From: Ferrovibrio sp.
Lineage (GTDB): Bacteria > Pseudomonadota > Alphaproteobacteria > Ferrovibrionales > Ferrovibrionaceae
NCBI RefSeq assembly: GCF_025869515.1
Contig: NZ_JAOZVR010000093.1
Coordinates: forward strand, 62,001-126,000
Reading direction: 5' to 3'
Length of the DNA: 64,000 nt
In this document: positions 44,428-52,200 of the stretch, one piece after another
How the letters are laid out: each line of letters starts with the position of its first letter
How positions within the stretch are numbered: the stretch's first letter is position 1
The notes under the pieces: model-generated
The model's input: the letters and a program-made list of their open reading frames with translations, nothing else
Database searches by the model: none
What the model was told of the DNA's origin: nothing
Position numbers and translations under genes: made by a program

Positions 44428-44989
44428 TTTCAACCTTGATGTGATGGCGCTGACCTACCTGCTGGTGCTGGCGGCGAATCTGGCGCTGATCCTGCTGATC
44501 GGCAATCTGACCTTCGAGCGTGCACGCGATGCCTGGTTCTCGGTCAGCAATCGTGCCGGTTCCCTGCAAGCCAATCTGACCCAGCTGCAGACCGCGACGG
44601 AGACCGCCGGGACGCAGACGGCAGAAACCGTCCAGAATATCGAGGCTGCGAAACAGAAGCTGGCCAATGCCGAGGTCGAGCTTGCGGCCTTGAAGAAACG
44701 CCATGAGGAAGAACCGCTGCCCTTCGTCTATTGTGTGACGCCGACGGAGAATTTCGATCCCGGCGGTGTGATCTGGGAATTCGTCGTCCATCACGACAGC
44801 GAAGGCCAGCAGGAAAGCGATCCACATCATCCGGCCCGGCAGTGGGCTGGTGGCCGGCGCTATCTGATTCAGGCGGCAACCCAGAAGGCGGCGCATCGCC
44901 AGCTCGAACGCCATGTACCGGAAGCGGTGGGCTTCCGCATCGCCCTGGTGAAGAACCATGGCGATGCGGGTTATGCCAAAGCCGGCTGA
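44420..44989 (+). CDS. membrane-anchored coiled-coil protein, second of tandem pair
   Basis: This 189-residue protein has one membrane segment (about 9-28, ALTYLLVLAANLALILLIGN), a coiled-coil helix (about 35-93, NLTQLQTATETAGTQTAETV) and a C-terminal domain with VIWEFVVHHDSEG, WAGGRRYLIQAATQKAAHRQ and VGFRIALVKNHG. This domain resembles that of the preceding gene product. The eight-base overlap implies coupled translation. The function is unknown. A DivIVA-like or envelope scaffold role would be guesswork. Confidence 0.7.
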   Translation: MFDFNLDVMALTYLLVLAANLALILLIGNLTFERARDAWFSVSNRAGSLQANLTQLQTATETAGTQTAETVQNIEAAKQKLANAEVELAALKKRHEEEPLPFVYCVTPTENFDPGGVIWEFVVHHDSEGQQESDPHHPARQWAGGRRYLIQAATQKAAHRQLERHVPEAVGFRIALVKNHGDAGYAKAG

Positions 44990-45035
44990 TCTGCCATTTT
45001 ATCCCCGGCCTGCTGCGCGGTTGCATGACGCCGGG

Positions 45036-45049
45036 ATGACAATTGTCAT
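45036..45049. promoter_or_regulatory. 14-base palindrome ATGACAATTGTCAT
   Basis: This is a perfect palindrome 39 bases (centre to centre) upstream of the CRP-like site at 45074-45089 and in front of the candidate small RNA. Its symmetry and position suggest a second operator for that transcript. I do not know a regulator with this exact site. Confidence 0.4.
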
Positions 45050-45073
45050 GGGTTCCGCACACGCCGCCCGGCC

Positions 45074-45116
45074 TGTGACCGCGGTCACAGTCACAAACGC
45101 GTGGGGCATGGAATAA
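45074..45116 (+). promoter_or_regulatory. CRP-like site and class II promoter for candidate small RNA
   Basis: TGTGACCGCGGTCACA at 45074-45089 is a perfect 16-base palindrome and an exact match to the CRP/FNR-superfamily consensus TGTGA-N6-TCACA. GAATAA at 45111-45116 could be the -10. A start near 45123 would place the site centre at -41.5, the standard position for class II CRP activation. No plus-strand protein gene follows; the next plus-strand structure is the hairpin pair and terminator at 45132-45197. Confidence 0.6.
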
Positions 45117-45121
45117 GTGGT

Positions 45122-45197
45122 GGGTCAGCGTCGAGGGATGACCCTCGTGTTCCCCAACTAGAGACCCCGGAGCCATGTGCCCCGGGGTTTTCTTTTT
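45122..45197 (+). ncRNA. candidate CRP-controlled small RNA
   Basis: A predicted transcript of about 75 bases starts near 45122. It contains hairpin CGAGGG-ATGA-CCCTCG (45132-45147), a C-rich open stretch TTCCCCAACTAGAG, and a terminator hairpin (45164-45188). An alternative stem GGGTCA (45122-45127) with TGACCC (45139-45144) excludes the first hairpin. There is no ORF with a ribosome site. The CCCC stretch could pair with Shine-Dalgarno sequences, as in other alphaproteobacterial small RNAs. I do not recognise a named family. Confidence 0.5.
45164..45197 (+). terminator. rho-independent terminator of candidate small RNA
   Basis: ACCCCGG (45164-45170) pairs with CCGGGGT (45182-45188) around an 11-base loop and is followed by TTTTCTTTTT (45188-45197). 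It has no upstream protein gene within 170 bases on this strand, which is why a separate short transcript is proposed. Confidence 0.75.
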
Positions 45198-45242
45198 GCT
45201 GCGTCGCTGTTGCCGATCAGCCGACAGACTCAGCCACCAGAT

Positions 45243-46523
45243 TCAGCCAAACGTGTCGGCGATGATGCCGGCATACCAGCCTTCAGTATGTTCGGCCTCG
45301 GACTTGCGCTGCGCCGCGTTCGCCTGTGCCGGCGAGACGCCGCCCGAGTTCGGCACTTCGGCCACGCCCTGCGGGCCGGGACGGTATGTTCCGGTGACCG
45401 AGATGCCGTAATCCGGCGTCACCAGGCTGTAGCAGGTATTATGAAACACCGTGGCCGGCGCCGCGGCGCCGCGCAGCGACGACACGACATTGGCCGCCAC
45501 CACCTTGGCCTGGCTGTTGGCCGCGGTGCCGGATTTCGGCATCGCGCCGGCGATCGAGGCATCGCCCAGCACATAGACATCGCGCGCCTTGCGTGAGGCG
45601 AAGCTGGCCGGATCGATGGCGCACCAGCCATTGGCTTCTGCAAGTCCGGCATCGATGGCGATCCTGCCGGCGGTCTGCGGTGGGATCACGTTGATCACCG
45701 CGCCTTTCTCCTTGCCGAAGCCGCCGGTGATCGTCATGCCTTTGGGGTCGACGCTTTCCACCTTGCCGCCGTCCTTGCCGGCGATCCAGGTGATCATGCC
45801 GGGATACTGGCTTTCCCAGCCGGCCATGAACAGGCCCTGCTTGGAGAAGGCATCCTTGGCATCCAGCACCAGGATTTTCGACTTCGGCTTTTTGTTTTTC
45901 AGATACCAGGCGATCATGCTGACGCGTTCATACGGCCCGGGCGGGCAGCGGAACGGATTGGCCGGCGGTGCCACGATCACCGTACCGCCATCGGTCATCG
46001 CTTCCAGCTGCTTGCGCAGCAGCAGGGTCTGCGGCCCGGCCTTCCAGGCATGCGGCATCACGGTATTGGCGGCCTGTTCGCTCCAGCCGGGCACGCCGGC
46101 ATAGTTCAGCTCGATGCCCGGTGCGACCACCAGGCGGTCGTAATTCACCTGGGTGCCATTCTTGAGGCGCACGCGTTTGGCTGTGGTATCCACGGCGCTC
46201 GCCTCACCGCGCAGGATTTTCACGCCATAGCGCTGCTGCAGAGGATCGCGGCGATGGGTGATATCCTCCAGCTGGCGAAAGCCGCCCAGCACGTAGTTCG
46301 AGAACGGACAGGTGATGTAGCTCGGATCGCGCTCGATCAGCGTCACCTCGGTATTGGGCGAGAACAGCCTGATGTAGCGCGCGGCCGTGGCGCCGCCGAA
46401 GCCGCCGCCGATCACGACGACACGGCCGGCTGCTGACTGGGCGCTGGCGAGATGGGGCAGGGCGAAGCTGCTGGCGGCAGCGGCGGCACCGGTGAGAATC
46501 TGGCGACGGGAAAAATGGGTCAT
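45243..46523 (-). CDS. fccB: flavocytochrome c sulfide dehydrogenase flavoprotein subunit (FccB-like)
   Basis: This is a 426-residue FAD protein. The N-terminus has a twin-arginine signal (FSRRQILTG, residues 4-12, then alanine-rich to about 29), so it is exported folded. VVVIGGGFGGATAARYI (35-51) binds FAD. Cys193 in NPFRCPPGPYER and Cys364 in FHNTCYSLV correspond to the redox cysteine pair of FccB, and a C-terminal flavocytochrome domain follows. With the cytochrome encoded just upstream (15 bases away) it oxidises sulfide in the periplasm and passes electrons to a c-type cytochrome. SoxF-like activity is an equivalent label. Confidence 0.92.
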   Translation of the reverse strand: MTHFSRRQILTGAAAAASSFALPHLASAQSAAGRVVVIGGGFGGATAARYIRLFSPNTEVTLIERDPSYITCPFSNYVLGGFRQLEDITHRRDPLQQRYGVKILRGEASAVDTTAKRVRLKNGTQVNYDRLVVAPGIELNYAGVPGWSEQAANTVMPHAWKAGPQTLLLRKQLEAMTDGGTVIVAPPANPFRCPPGPYERVSMIAWYLKNKKPKSKILVLDAKDAFSKQGLFMAGWESQYPGMITWIAGKDGGKVESVDPKGMTITGGFGKEKGAVINVIPPQTAGRIAIDAGLAEANGWCAIDPASFASRKARDVYVLGDASIAGAMPKSGTAANSQAKVVAANVVSSLRGAAAPATVFHNTCYSLVTPDYGISVTGTYRPGPQGVAEVPNSGGVSPAQANAAQRKSEAEHTEGWYAGIIADTFG

Positions 46524-46538
46524 GGCTCTGTCTCCCGC

Positions 46539-46847
46539 TCAGTTTTTCGACAGGTAGTCGGCCAGCGCCTTGAGCTGCGCATCGGAATAGCCGCGCGCAA
46601 TCCGGCCCATGATCGTGTAGGGGCGCTTGTCGGTCTTGAAGTCGATCAGGGCGCCGTAGATCGCATTGGCATCGGCGCCATGGATCGGCGGCATGGTGGG
46701 TGAAATGTAGGAGCCGCTGCCATGGCAGACATTGCAGGTCTGTGCCGCCAGCGCGGTATCGTCCAGCACGGCGATGCGCTGCTGTGCCGAGACGGGTCCT
46801 GCCGCCAGCAGACAAGTGGCGGCCAGAGCATAAAACCGGATTCGCAT
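46539..46847 (-). CDS. c-type cytochrome subunit (FccA / c553-like)
   Basis: This 102-residue periplasmic cytochrome has a signal peptide (about 1-21). CNVCH at residues 38-42 binds one haem, and Met80 in YTIMGRIARGYSD is the probable axial ligand. The RIARGYSDAQLKALADYLS ending is typical of FccA and related cytochromes. It precedes fccB in the same operon. Its short length means one haem domain, unlike the dihaem FccA of purple sulfur bacteria. Confidence 0.9.
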   Translation of the reverse strand: MRIRFYALAATCLLAAGPVSAQQRIAVLDDTALAAQTCNVCHGSGSYISPTMPPIHGADANAIYGALIDFKTDKRPYTIMGRIARGYSDAQLKALADYLSKN

Positions 46848-46945
46848 GATGCGTCCCTCCCTCTCTTCTGGAAGGAGACTAGGCGCGCCGTCTTATTTTA
46901 TCAAATCAATATGTTGTTGAATTCCATATACACATAAAAAGTGTT

Positions 46946-47845
46946 TTAATCCGCATGCGGCCGGTTCGCTTCGCCGCGCGCCGCCAGCAGGATGGCGCCG
47001 ATGATCAGCCCGGCACCGACCAGCATTGTGCCGCTCAGGGCTTCATCATAGACCGCTACGCCGACGATCAGCGCGGTAACCAGCTCGCTGGCGCCGGCCA
47101 CCGCCGTGCGTTCGGCGCCGGCGATCGGCGCGCCATAGAGCAGCAGGCCGAGCGCGAAGACCGTGCTGAGCAGGGCCAGCGCCACGGTCGCACCCCAGCC
47201 GGCCGGGCTGGCCGGTGCGACGATGCGGCCGTCGATGACGAGGCCCAGCACCAGCATGGCGATCAGCCCGCCGAGAAACACGCCGCCGAGCCGCACCGGG
47301 ATCGCCATGCGGCTCAGCCGCCTGGCGGCGATATGCACGAACAGCGCATAGGCCGCCGGCGGCACGAAGGCCATGGCGATGCCGGTCATGTCGATGCTCT
47401 CTCCAAATCCTGCCGGCGCGAGAATCAGGATGGCGGCCAGCAGCACCAGCAGGGCAGCGACGGCATTCGGCCAGGTCAGCCTTTCGCGGAAGCCGAGCCA
47501 GCCGATCAGAATGGTGAACAGCGGATAGGTAAAGAGGATCAGCACCGTCAGCGCCACGGTCAGCCGCTGCAGCGCCAGGAAGTAGAACAGGTTGATGCCC
47601 ATATAGCCGGCGCCGGCCAGGACCGCGACGAGAGTGTCGCGCCGTGCAGCCAGCAGGCGCGGCAGGAACGGCAGCAGGCAGAGGAAGGCGAAACCGAAGC
47701 GCCAGCTCAGCAGCGACAGCGGCGGCAATCCGTCGGCATAGGCGGTGCGGGCGAATAACGGCATCAGGCCGAAGCCGATGGCGCCGAAGGCGACCAGCGC
47801 CATGCCGGCGGCAGGAGTTCTCATCTGGCCCATTTTTACCGTCAT
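46946..47845 (-). CDS. EamA/DMT-family transporter
   Basis: This inner-membrane protein of about 299 residues has ten segments in two EamA repeats (ALVAFGAIGFGLMPLFARTA starting the first, GIAMAFVPPAAYALFVHIA the second). Such proteins export amino acids, nucleosides or other metabolites. The start is uncertain because a palindromic repeat overlaps the region: ATGs at 47845, 47833 and 47824 are all in frame, and none has a good ribosome site. The gene follows the FAH-like gene on the same strand with 49 bases between them if the longest start is used. Confidence 0.85.
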   Translation of the reverse strand: MTVKMGQMRTPAAGMALVAFGAIGFGLMPLFARTAYADGLPPLSLLSWRFGFAFLCLLPFLPRLLAARRDTLVAVLAGAGYMGINLFYFLALQRLTVALTVLILFTYPLFTILIGWLGFRERLTWPNAVAALLVLLAAILILAPAGFGESIDMTGIAMAFVPPAAYALFVHIAARRLSRMAIPVRLGGVFLGGLIAMLVLGLVIDGRIVAPASPAGWGATVALALLSTVFALGLLLYGAPIAGAERTAVAGASELVTALIVGVAVYDEALSGTMLVGAGLIIGAILLAARGEANRPHAD

Positions 47846-47871
47846 GCCACGGCTTGGCCGTGGCATCCACG
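47841..47871. repeat. REP-like palindrome overlapping the EamA start
   Basis: GCCACGG-CTTGG-CCGTGGC (47846-47864) is a perfect 7-base stem, and it is flanked by GTCAT on the left and ATCCACG on the right. The layout CGTCAT / GC-rich stem / GGCTTG / ATCCACG resembles a dispersed palindrome I recall from other alphaproteobacterial genomes. Only one copy is visible in this window. It sits between the FAH-like gene and the EamA gene and could also weaken transcription between them. Confidence 0.5.
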
Positions 47872-47894
47872 AGTTTTTATGCTTGCAGGTTGGC

Positions 47895-48662
47895 TCAGGC
47901 GGCGAAGCTCGCGGTGATCGGCGGCATGCCGGCGATCCATCCGGTCAGTGTCGTGCCCGGCTTGAAAAACCGCAGGCCGGTGAAGGACCCGGTGGTGACG
48001 ATCTGGCCCGGCTGCACTCCGCCGCAGTGATCGCCGCAGGTCCGCACCAGATCGGCCAGAGCCGTGAACGGCGTGCCGCCGGGCAGTGTGGCGGGACCGG
48101 CGCAGAGTTCCGCGCCATCGGCCACCAGCCGCACCAGCGGCCGGTCGAAATCTTCTGCGCGCCAGTCGCTTTCGAATGGCGTGCCGTAAACCAGTCCGGC
48201 ATTGATCTGGAAATCGGCCAGGCGCCAGAGCGGGCTCGCCGCCTGCGGATCGGCCAGTCGGCTGTCGACGATCTCGAAGACCGGCAGTGGCGTTACGGCA
48301 TCGGCCAGCCGTTCCAGGAAATCCGGCGCATCGGCGGCCGGCAGCGTGGCATCGATGCGGAAACCGATCTCCAGTTCCAGGCCGCGCAGCCGTGCTTCGG
48401 CGGGTTGCCATACGGCCGGCGAGGGACGGATCGCGGCGGCGCGGATCGGTGCGCGCACGGCCGGCTGATCGGCAGCGGAACGTCCCACCTTCCAGCCGCC
48501 CACTGGTCCCAGTGCGGCCATCACGCCGGCCTGGATGGCATAGACGTCGTCGAGAGTCTCGGGGCCGGCCGTTGCATGCACCGCATCCACCAGCGGCCCG
48601 CCGCGCCTGGCCGCCAGCAGGCGGGAGATCACATCGGCTTGGCGCGGAGTGGCTGGGGACAT
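47895..48662 (-). CDS. 2-keto-4-pentenoate hydratase / FAH-superfamily protein
   Basis: This 255-residue protein is close to MhpD/DmpE and 4-oxalocrotonate decarboxylase. WKVGRSAADQPAVRAPIRAA near residue 57 and LRGLELEIGFRI with metal-binding glutamates fit the fold. TCGDHCGGVQPGQIVTTGSF is the conserved late block of the family. It starts 8 bases after the SDR stop, at 48662; a longer ORF to 48710 overlaps the SDR gene. Hydration of a 2-hydroxydienoate in a meta-cleavage-like route is the family role, but no other such genes are here. Confidence 0.85.
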   Translation of the reverse strand: MSPATPRQADVISRLLAARRGGPLVDAVHATAGPETLDDVYAIQAGVMAALGPVGGWKVGRSAADQPAVRAPIRAAAIRPSPAVWQPAEARLRGLELEIGFRIDATLPAADAPDFLERLADAVTPLPVFEIVDSRLADPQAASPLWRLADFQINAGLVYGTPFESDWRAEDFDRPLVRLVADGAELCAGPATLPGGTPFTALADLVRTCGDHCGGVQPGQIVTTGSFTGLRFFKPGTTLTGWIAGMPPITASFAA

Positions 48663-48670
48663 CGCGGCGG

Positions 48671-49393
48671 CTACTTGGCGATGCCGCAGAAATCGCGCGC
48701 GGAAATCCACTCGCCGTGATGCGTGCAGCCCGCTTCGCCGAGCGCGACGAAAACCTCGGTGATGTCTTCCGGTTTCGGCAGGGTATTCGGGTCTTCGCCG
48801 GGGAAGGCTTCGGCGCGCATCCTCGATTGCGTGCCGCCCGGGTTGACCAGGTTCACCCTGATGTTGCCCTGCGCCACTTCCTTCGCATAGCCCAGCACCA
48901 TGGCATCGAGCGCGGCCTTGGAGGCGGCATAGGCGCCCCAGTAGGCGCGGATGTCACGCGCCACGCTGGAGGTGACGAAGATCGCGCGGCCCGATGGCGA
49001 GGCATGCAGCAGCGGATGCACGGCGCGGATCAGGCGCTGGTTGGCATGCACGTTGAGCCTGAACACCTGTTCCCACAAGTCCGGCGGATACTGGTGCAGC
49101 GGCGTCATGCGGCCGAAGATGCCGGCATTGCCGACCACGATGTCGATCCGGCCGAAGCGTTCGTAGAGCGGCGCCGCCAGACCGTCGATCATCTCGGTCT
49201 TCAGCAGGTCCATCGGCACCAGCGTGGCCGAACCGCCGGCGGCACGGATTTCGTCGTCGAGTTCTTCCAGCCCGCCAGTGGTGCGGGCGACGCAGATCAC
49301 ATGCGCGCCCTCGGCGGCATAGCGTTTGGCAATCGCGGCACCGATGCCGCGGCTGGCGCCGGTGATCAGCGCGATGCGGTCTTTCAGACGCAT
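48671..49393 (-). CDS. short-chain dehydrogenase/reductase
   Basis: This 240-residue Rossmann enzyme has TGASRGIG (residues 11-18) for NAD(P) binding, NAG in VVGNAGIFGRM and the catalytic Ser with YAASK (Tyr-x3-Lys). It resembles the SDR gene that often follows purF in alphaproteobacteria; here the alcohol dehydrogenase gene lies between. The start at 49393 (MRLKDRIALI) is the family start. The C-terminal EAFPGEDPNTLPKPEDITEV fits this group. The substrate is unknown. Confidence 0.9.
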   Translation of the reverse strand: MRLKDRIALITGASRGIGAAIAKRYAAEGAHVICVARTTGGLEELDDEIRAAGGSATLVPMDLLKTEMIDGLAAPLYERFGRIDIVVGNAGIFGRMTPLHQYPPDLWEQVFRLNVHANQRLIRAVHPLLHASPSGRAIFVTSSVARDIRAYWGAYAASKAALDAMVLGYAKEVAQGNIRVNLVNPGGTQSRMRAEAFPGEDPNTLPKPEDITEVFVALGEAGCTHHGEWISARDFCGIAK

Positions 49394-49481
49394 GATAAGG
49401 CTCGCTTTCTGGAAGGCGGCGGTGCCACCCGACCGGGCTAAATAGCCCAAATGGCCGGCCCGGAGAAGCGCCGGGCCGCAG

Positions 49482-50612
49482 TCAGGGCTGGATGATTTGC
49501 CGCAAGGCCCCATTGCTGGCCATGCGGTCAAGGGCGGTATTGACCTCGGTCAGCGGCAGCCGGTGGGTGATCAGGCGGTCGACCGGCAGCAGGCCGCGCC
49601 GATACAGTGCCATGTAGCGCGGGATATCGCGCTGCGGGTTGCAGCTGCCGATATAGCTGCCGCGCAGGGTCTTGGCGCCGGTCACCAGGGCGGCGACATC
49701 CAGGCTGAACGGCGTTTTCGGGTCGATCAGGCCCACGGTCACCACCTGGCCGCCGCGCCGCACGGCATGATAGGCGGTCTGGAAGGCCCCCAGCGTGCCG
49801 GCGGTCTCGAACGCATGATCGGTACCGCCATGGGTGAGTTCGATCACCTGCGCGGCGCCGTTGCCGCCCTCGTCCAGTACTGTGTCGGTGGCACCGAGCT
49901 GGCGGGCGGTCTCCAGCCTCGCCGGATCGATATCGACCGCGACGATACGCTCTGCACCGGCCAGTTTCGCGCCCAGCAGGGCGCTGCTGCCGACGCCGCC
50001 GGCGCCGACGATGGTGACGCTGTCGCCGGGCCGCACAGCTGCCGTGTTCAGCACGGTGCCGGCGCCGCACATCACGGCGCAGCCGAACAGCGCGGCGATC
50101 TCCGGCGCGATGCCGTCGAGCACCGGCACCACGGATGCCTCGGAAACCACGGCATAGTCGGCGAAAGCGGACAGGCCCATATGATGATGCACCGGACTGT
50201 CGCCGCTGCGCAGCCGTGTGCCGCCGCCGAGCAGCCCGCCGCTGCGGTTGGCCTGCAGGCCGGGACTGCACAGATAGGCATCGCCGGATACGCAGCTGGG
50301 GCAGATGCCGCATTGCGGCTGGAAGACCAGCACGACGGCATCGCCGCGCTTCACCCGCGTTACACCCGGGCCGGTGTCTTCCACCACGCCGCTGGCCTCA
50401 TGGCCCGGCACGATCGGCATCGGCCAGGCGCGGCGGCCATTCACCACCGAAAGATCGGAGCGGCACAGGCTGGCCGCCTGGATACGCACCAGCAATTCGC
50501 CCGCGCGCGGACCTTCGGTGCTGACCTCTTCGATGCGCAGCGGGCGCGACTGCGCATAGGGTTCCGGCAGGCCGGCTTCACGCAGCACCGCAGCCTTGAA
50601 ATGCAATGGCAT
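49482..50612 (-). CDS. zinc-binding alcohol dehydrogenase (MDR family)
   Basis: This 376-residue medium-chain dehydrogenase has catalytic zinc ligands in ASLCRSDLS and GHEASGVVE, and a structural zinc site in CGICPSCVSGDAYLC. VGAGGVGSSALLGAKLAGA is the NAD-binding loop. It is closest in pattern to class III-like and aryl or acetoin-type alcohol dehydrogenases. It lies 72 bases after purF on the same strand and 88 bases before the SDR gene. Confidence 0.88.
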   Translation of the reverse strand: MPLHFKAAVLREAGLPEPYAQSRPLRIEEVSTEGPRAGELLVRIQAASLCRSDLSVVNGRRAWPMPIVPGHEASGVVEDTGPGVTRVKRGDAVVLVFQPQCGICPSCVSGDAYLCSPGLQANRSGGLLGGGTRLRSGDSPVHHHMGLSAFADYAVVSEASVVPVLDGIAPEIAALFGCAVMCGAGTVLNTAAVRPGDSVTIVGAGGVGSSALLGAKLAGAERIVAVDIDPARLETARQLGATDTVLDEGGNGAAQVIELTHGGTDHAFETAGTLGAFQTAYHAVRRGGQVVTVGLIDPKTPFSLDVAALVTGAKTLRGSYIGSCNPQRDIPRYMALYRRGLLPVDRLITHRLPLTEVNTALDRMASNGALRQIIQP

Positions 50613-50684
50613 GGAATCCCCCGGATGATTTTTGCCGGGCGGTCTGCGCCGCCCTGTCTGCCGCCGTCTGGCTGTCGCCGTCGA

Positions 50685-52142
50685 CTAGCCGGTTTCGGCG
50701 AGCAGGGTGAGCTGGCGCGGACCGCGGATACCGCGATTGACCTCGTCGGTCAGGCCGATCGGATAGTCGCCGGAGAAGCAGGCATCGCAGAAGGCCGGCT
50801 TCAGCGGATCGCGGGCCGGCTTGCCCATGGCGCGGTAGAGACCTTCCATGTTGAGGAAGGCCAGGCTGTCAGCCTTGATGAACTTGGCCATCTCGTCGAC
50901 CGTATGGGTGGCGGCCAGCAGCTTGGAGCGTTCCGGCGTATCGACGCCGTAGAAGCAGCTATGCGTGGTCGGCGGCGAGGCGATGCGCATATGCACCTCC
51001 TTGGCGCCGGCATCGCGCACCATCTCGACGATCTTGGTAGAGGTGGTGCCGCGCACGATGGAATCGTCCACCAGGATCACCCGCTTGCCTTCGATATAGG
51101 CGCGGTTGGCATTGTGCTTCAGCTTGACGCCGAGATGGCGAATCTGGTCGGTCGGCTCGATGAAAGTGCGGCCGACATAATGATTGCGGATGATGCCGAG
51201 CTCGAAGGGGATGCCGCTTTCGGCCGCATAACCGATGGCGGCCGGCACGCCGCTGTCGGGCACCGGGATCACCACATCGGCATCGACCGGATTGGCGCGC
51301 GCCAGTTCGGCGCCGATCCGCTTGCGCGATTCGTAAACGCTGAGCCCCTCGACCTGCGAATCCGGCCGGGCGAAATAGATGTATTCGAAGATGCAGAAGC
51401 GGCGCTGTACCGGCGGGAATGGATGCAGCGAATGAATCCCCTCGGCATCGATCACGATCAGTTCGCCGGGCTCCACGTCGCGCACGAAATCGGCGCCCAG
51501 GATATCCAGTGCGCAGGTCTCGGAGGCCAGGATCGGGCAGCCCTTCAGGTTGCCCAGCACCAGCGGGCGCACGCCCCAGGGATCGCGCACGCCGATCAGC
51601 TTCTTTGGCGTCAGACAGACCAGCGCATAGGCGCCTTCGACCTGCTTCAGCGCATCGACGATGCGGTCGACCACGGTGGTCTTGCGGCTCAGCGCCACCA
51701 GATGGGTGATCACTTCGGTGTCCATGGTGGACTGGAAGATGCTGCCCTTGGCCACCAGTTCGTCGCGGATATGGCGGGCATTGGTCAGGTTGCCGTTATG
51801 TGCCAGCGCGATGCCGCCGAGTTCGAGATCGGCATAGATCGGCTGTACGTTGCGCAGCAGGGTGCCGCCCGAGGTGGAGTAGCGCACATGGCCGATAGCG
51901 CTGTCGCCGGGCAGCTCGCGGATCACTTTCTCGGAGGAGAAGTTCGGCGCCACATGGCCGAGCGCGCGATGGCTGTTAAAGCGGCCGTCGTTATAGGCGA
52001 CGATGCCGGCAGCCTCCTGGCCGCGATGCTGCAGGGCATGCAGGCCGAGCACCGTATTGGCGGCTGCATCGGAGGTGCCGTAAATGCCGAAGATGCCGCA
52101 TTCCTCATGCAGCTTGTCGTCATCGAAGGGGTTCGTCTGCAT
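50685..52142 (-). CDS. purF: amidophosphoribosyltransferase PurF
   Basis: This 485-residue enzyme makes the first committed step of purine synthesis, PRPP plus glutamine to phosphoribosylamine. Cys15 in HEECGIFGIYG becomes the N-terminal nucleophile after propeptide removal. VILVDDSIVRGTTSTKIV is the PRPP loop. PAFCDACFSGDYPIG near the C-terminus matches the cysteine motif of the Fe-S-containing, Bacillus-type enzyme. I chose ATG 52142, behind TGGAG, over the ATG/GTG starts at 52157/52163. It follows cvpA, as in many bacteria. Confidence 0.96.
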   Translation of the reverse strand: MQTNPFDDDKLHEECGIFGIYGTSDAAANTVLGLHALQHRGQEAAGIVAYNDGRFNSHRALGHVAPNFSSEKVIRELPGDSAIGHVRYSTSGGTLLRNVQPIYADLELGGIALAHNGNLTNARHIRDELVAKGSIFQSTMDTEVITHLVALSRKTTVVDRIVDALKQVEGAYALVCLTPKKLIGVRDPWGVRPLVLGNLKGCPILASETCALDILGADFVRDVEPGELIVIDAEGIHSLHPFPPVQRRFCIFEYIYFARPDSQVEGLSVYESRKRIGAELARANPVDADVVIPVPDSGVPAAIGYAAESGIPFELGIIRNHYVGRTFIEPTDQIRHLGVKLKHNANRAYIEGKRVILVDDSIVRGTTSTKIVEMVRDAGAKEVHMRIASPPTTHSCFYGVDTPERSKLLAATHTVDEMAKFIKADSLAFLNMEGLYRAMGKPARDPLKPAFCDACFSGDYPIGLTDEVNRGIRGPRQLTLLAETG

Positions 52143-52200
52143 GTTTAACGGCTCCATCGCCACGAGGCCTGCTGGGGTATGTCCGTGGCTTGCGGCGGCT

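Noticed and set aside
49497-52148. An 883-codon plus-strand open frame opposite purF and the alcohol dehydrogenase
   Set aside because: Same cause. The opposite strand carries intact PurF and dehydrogenase motifs.
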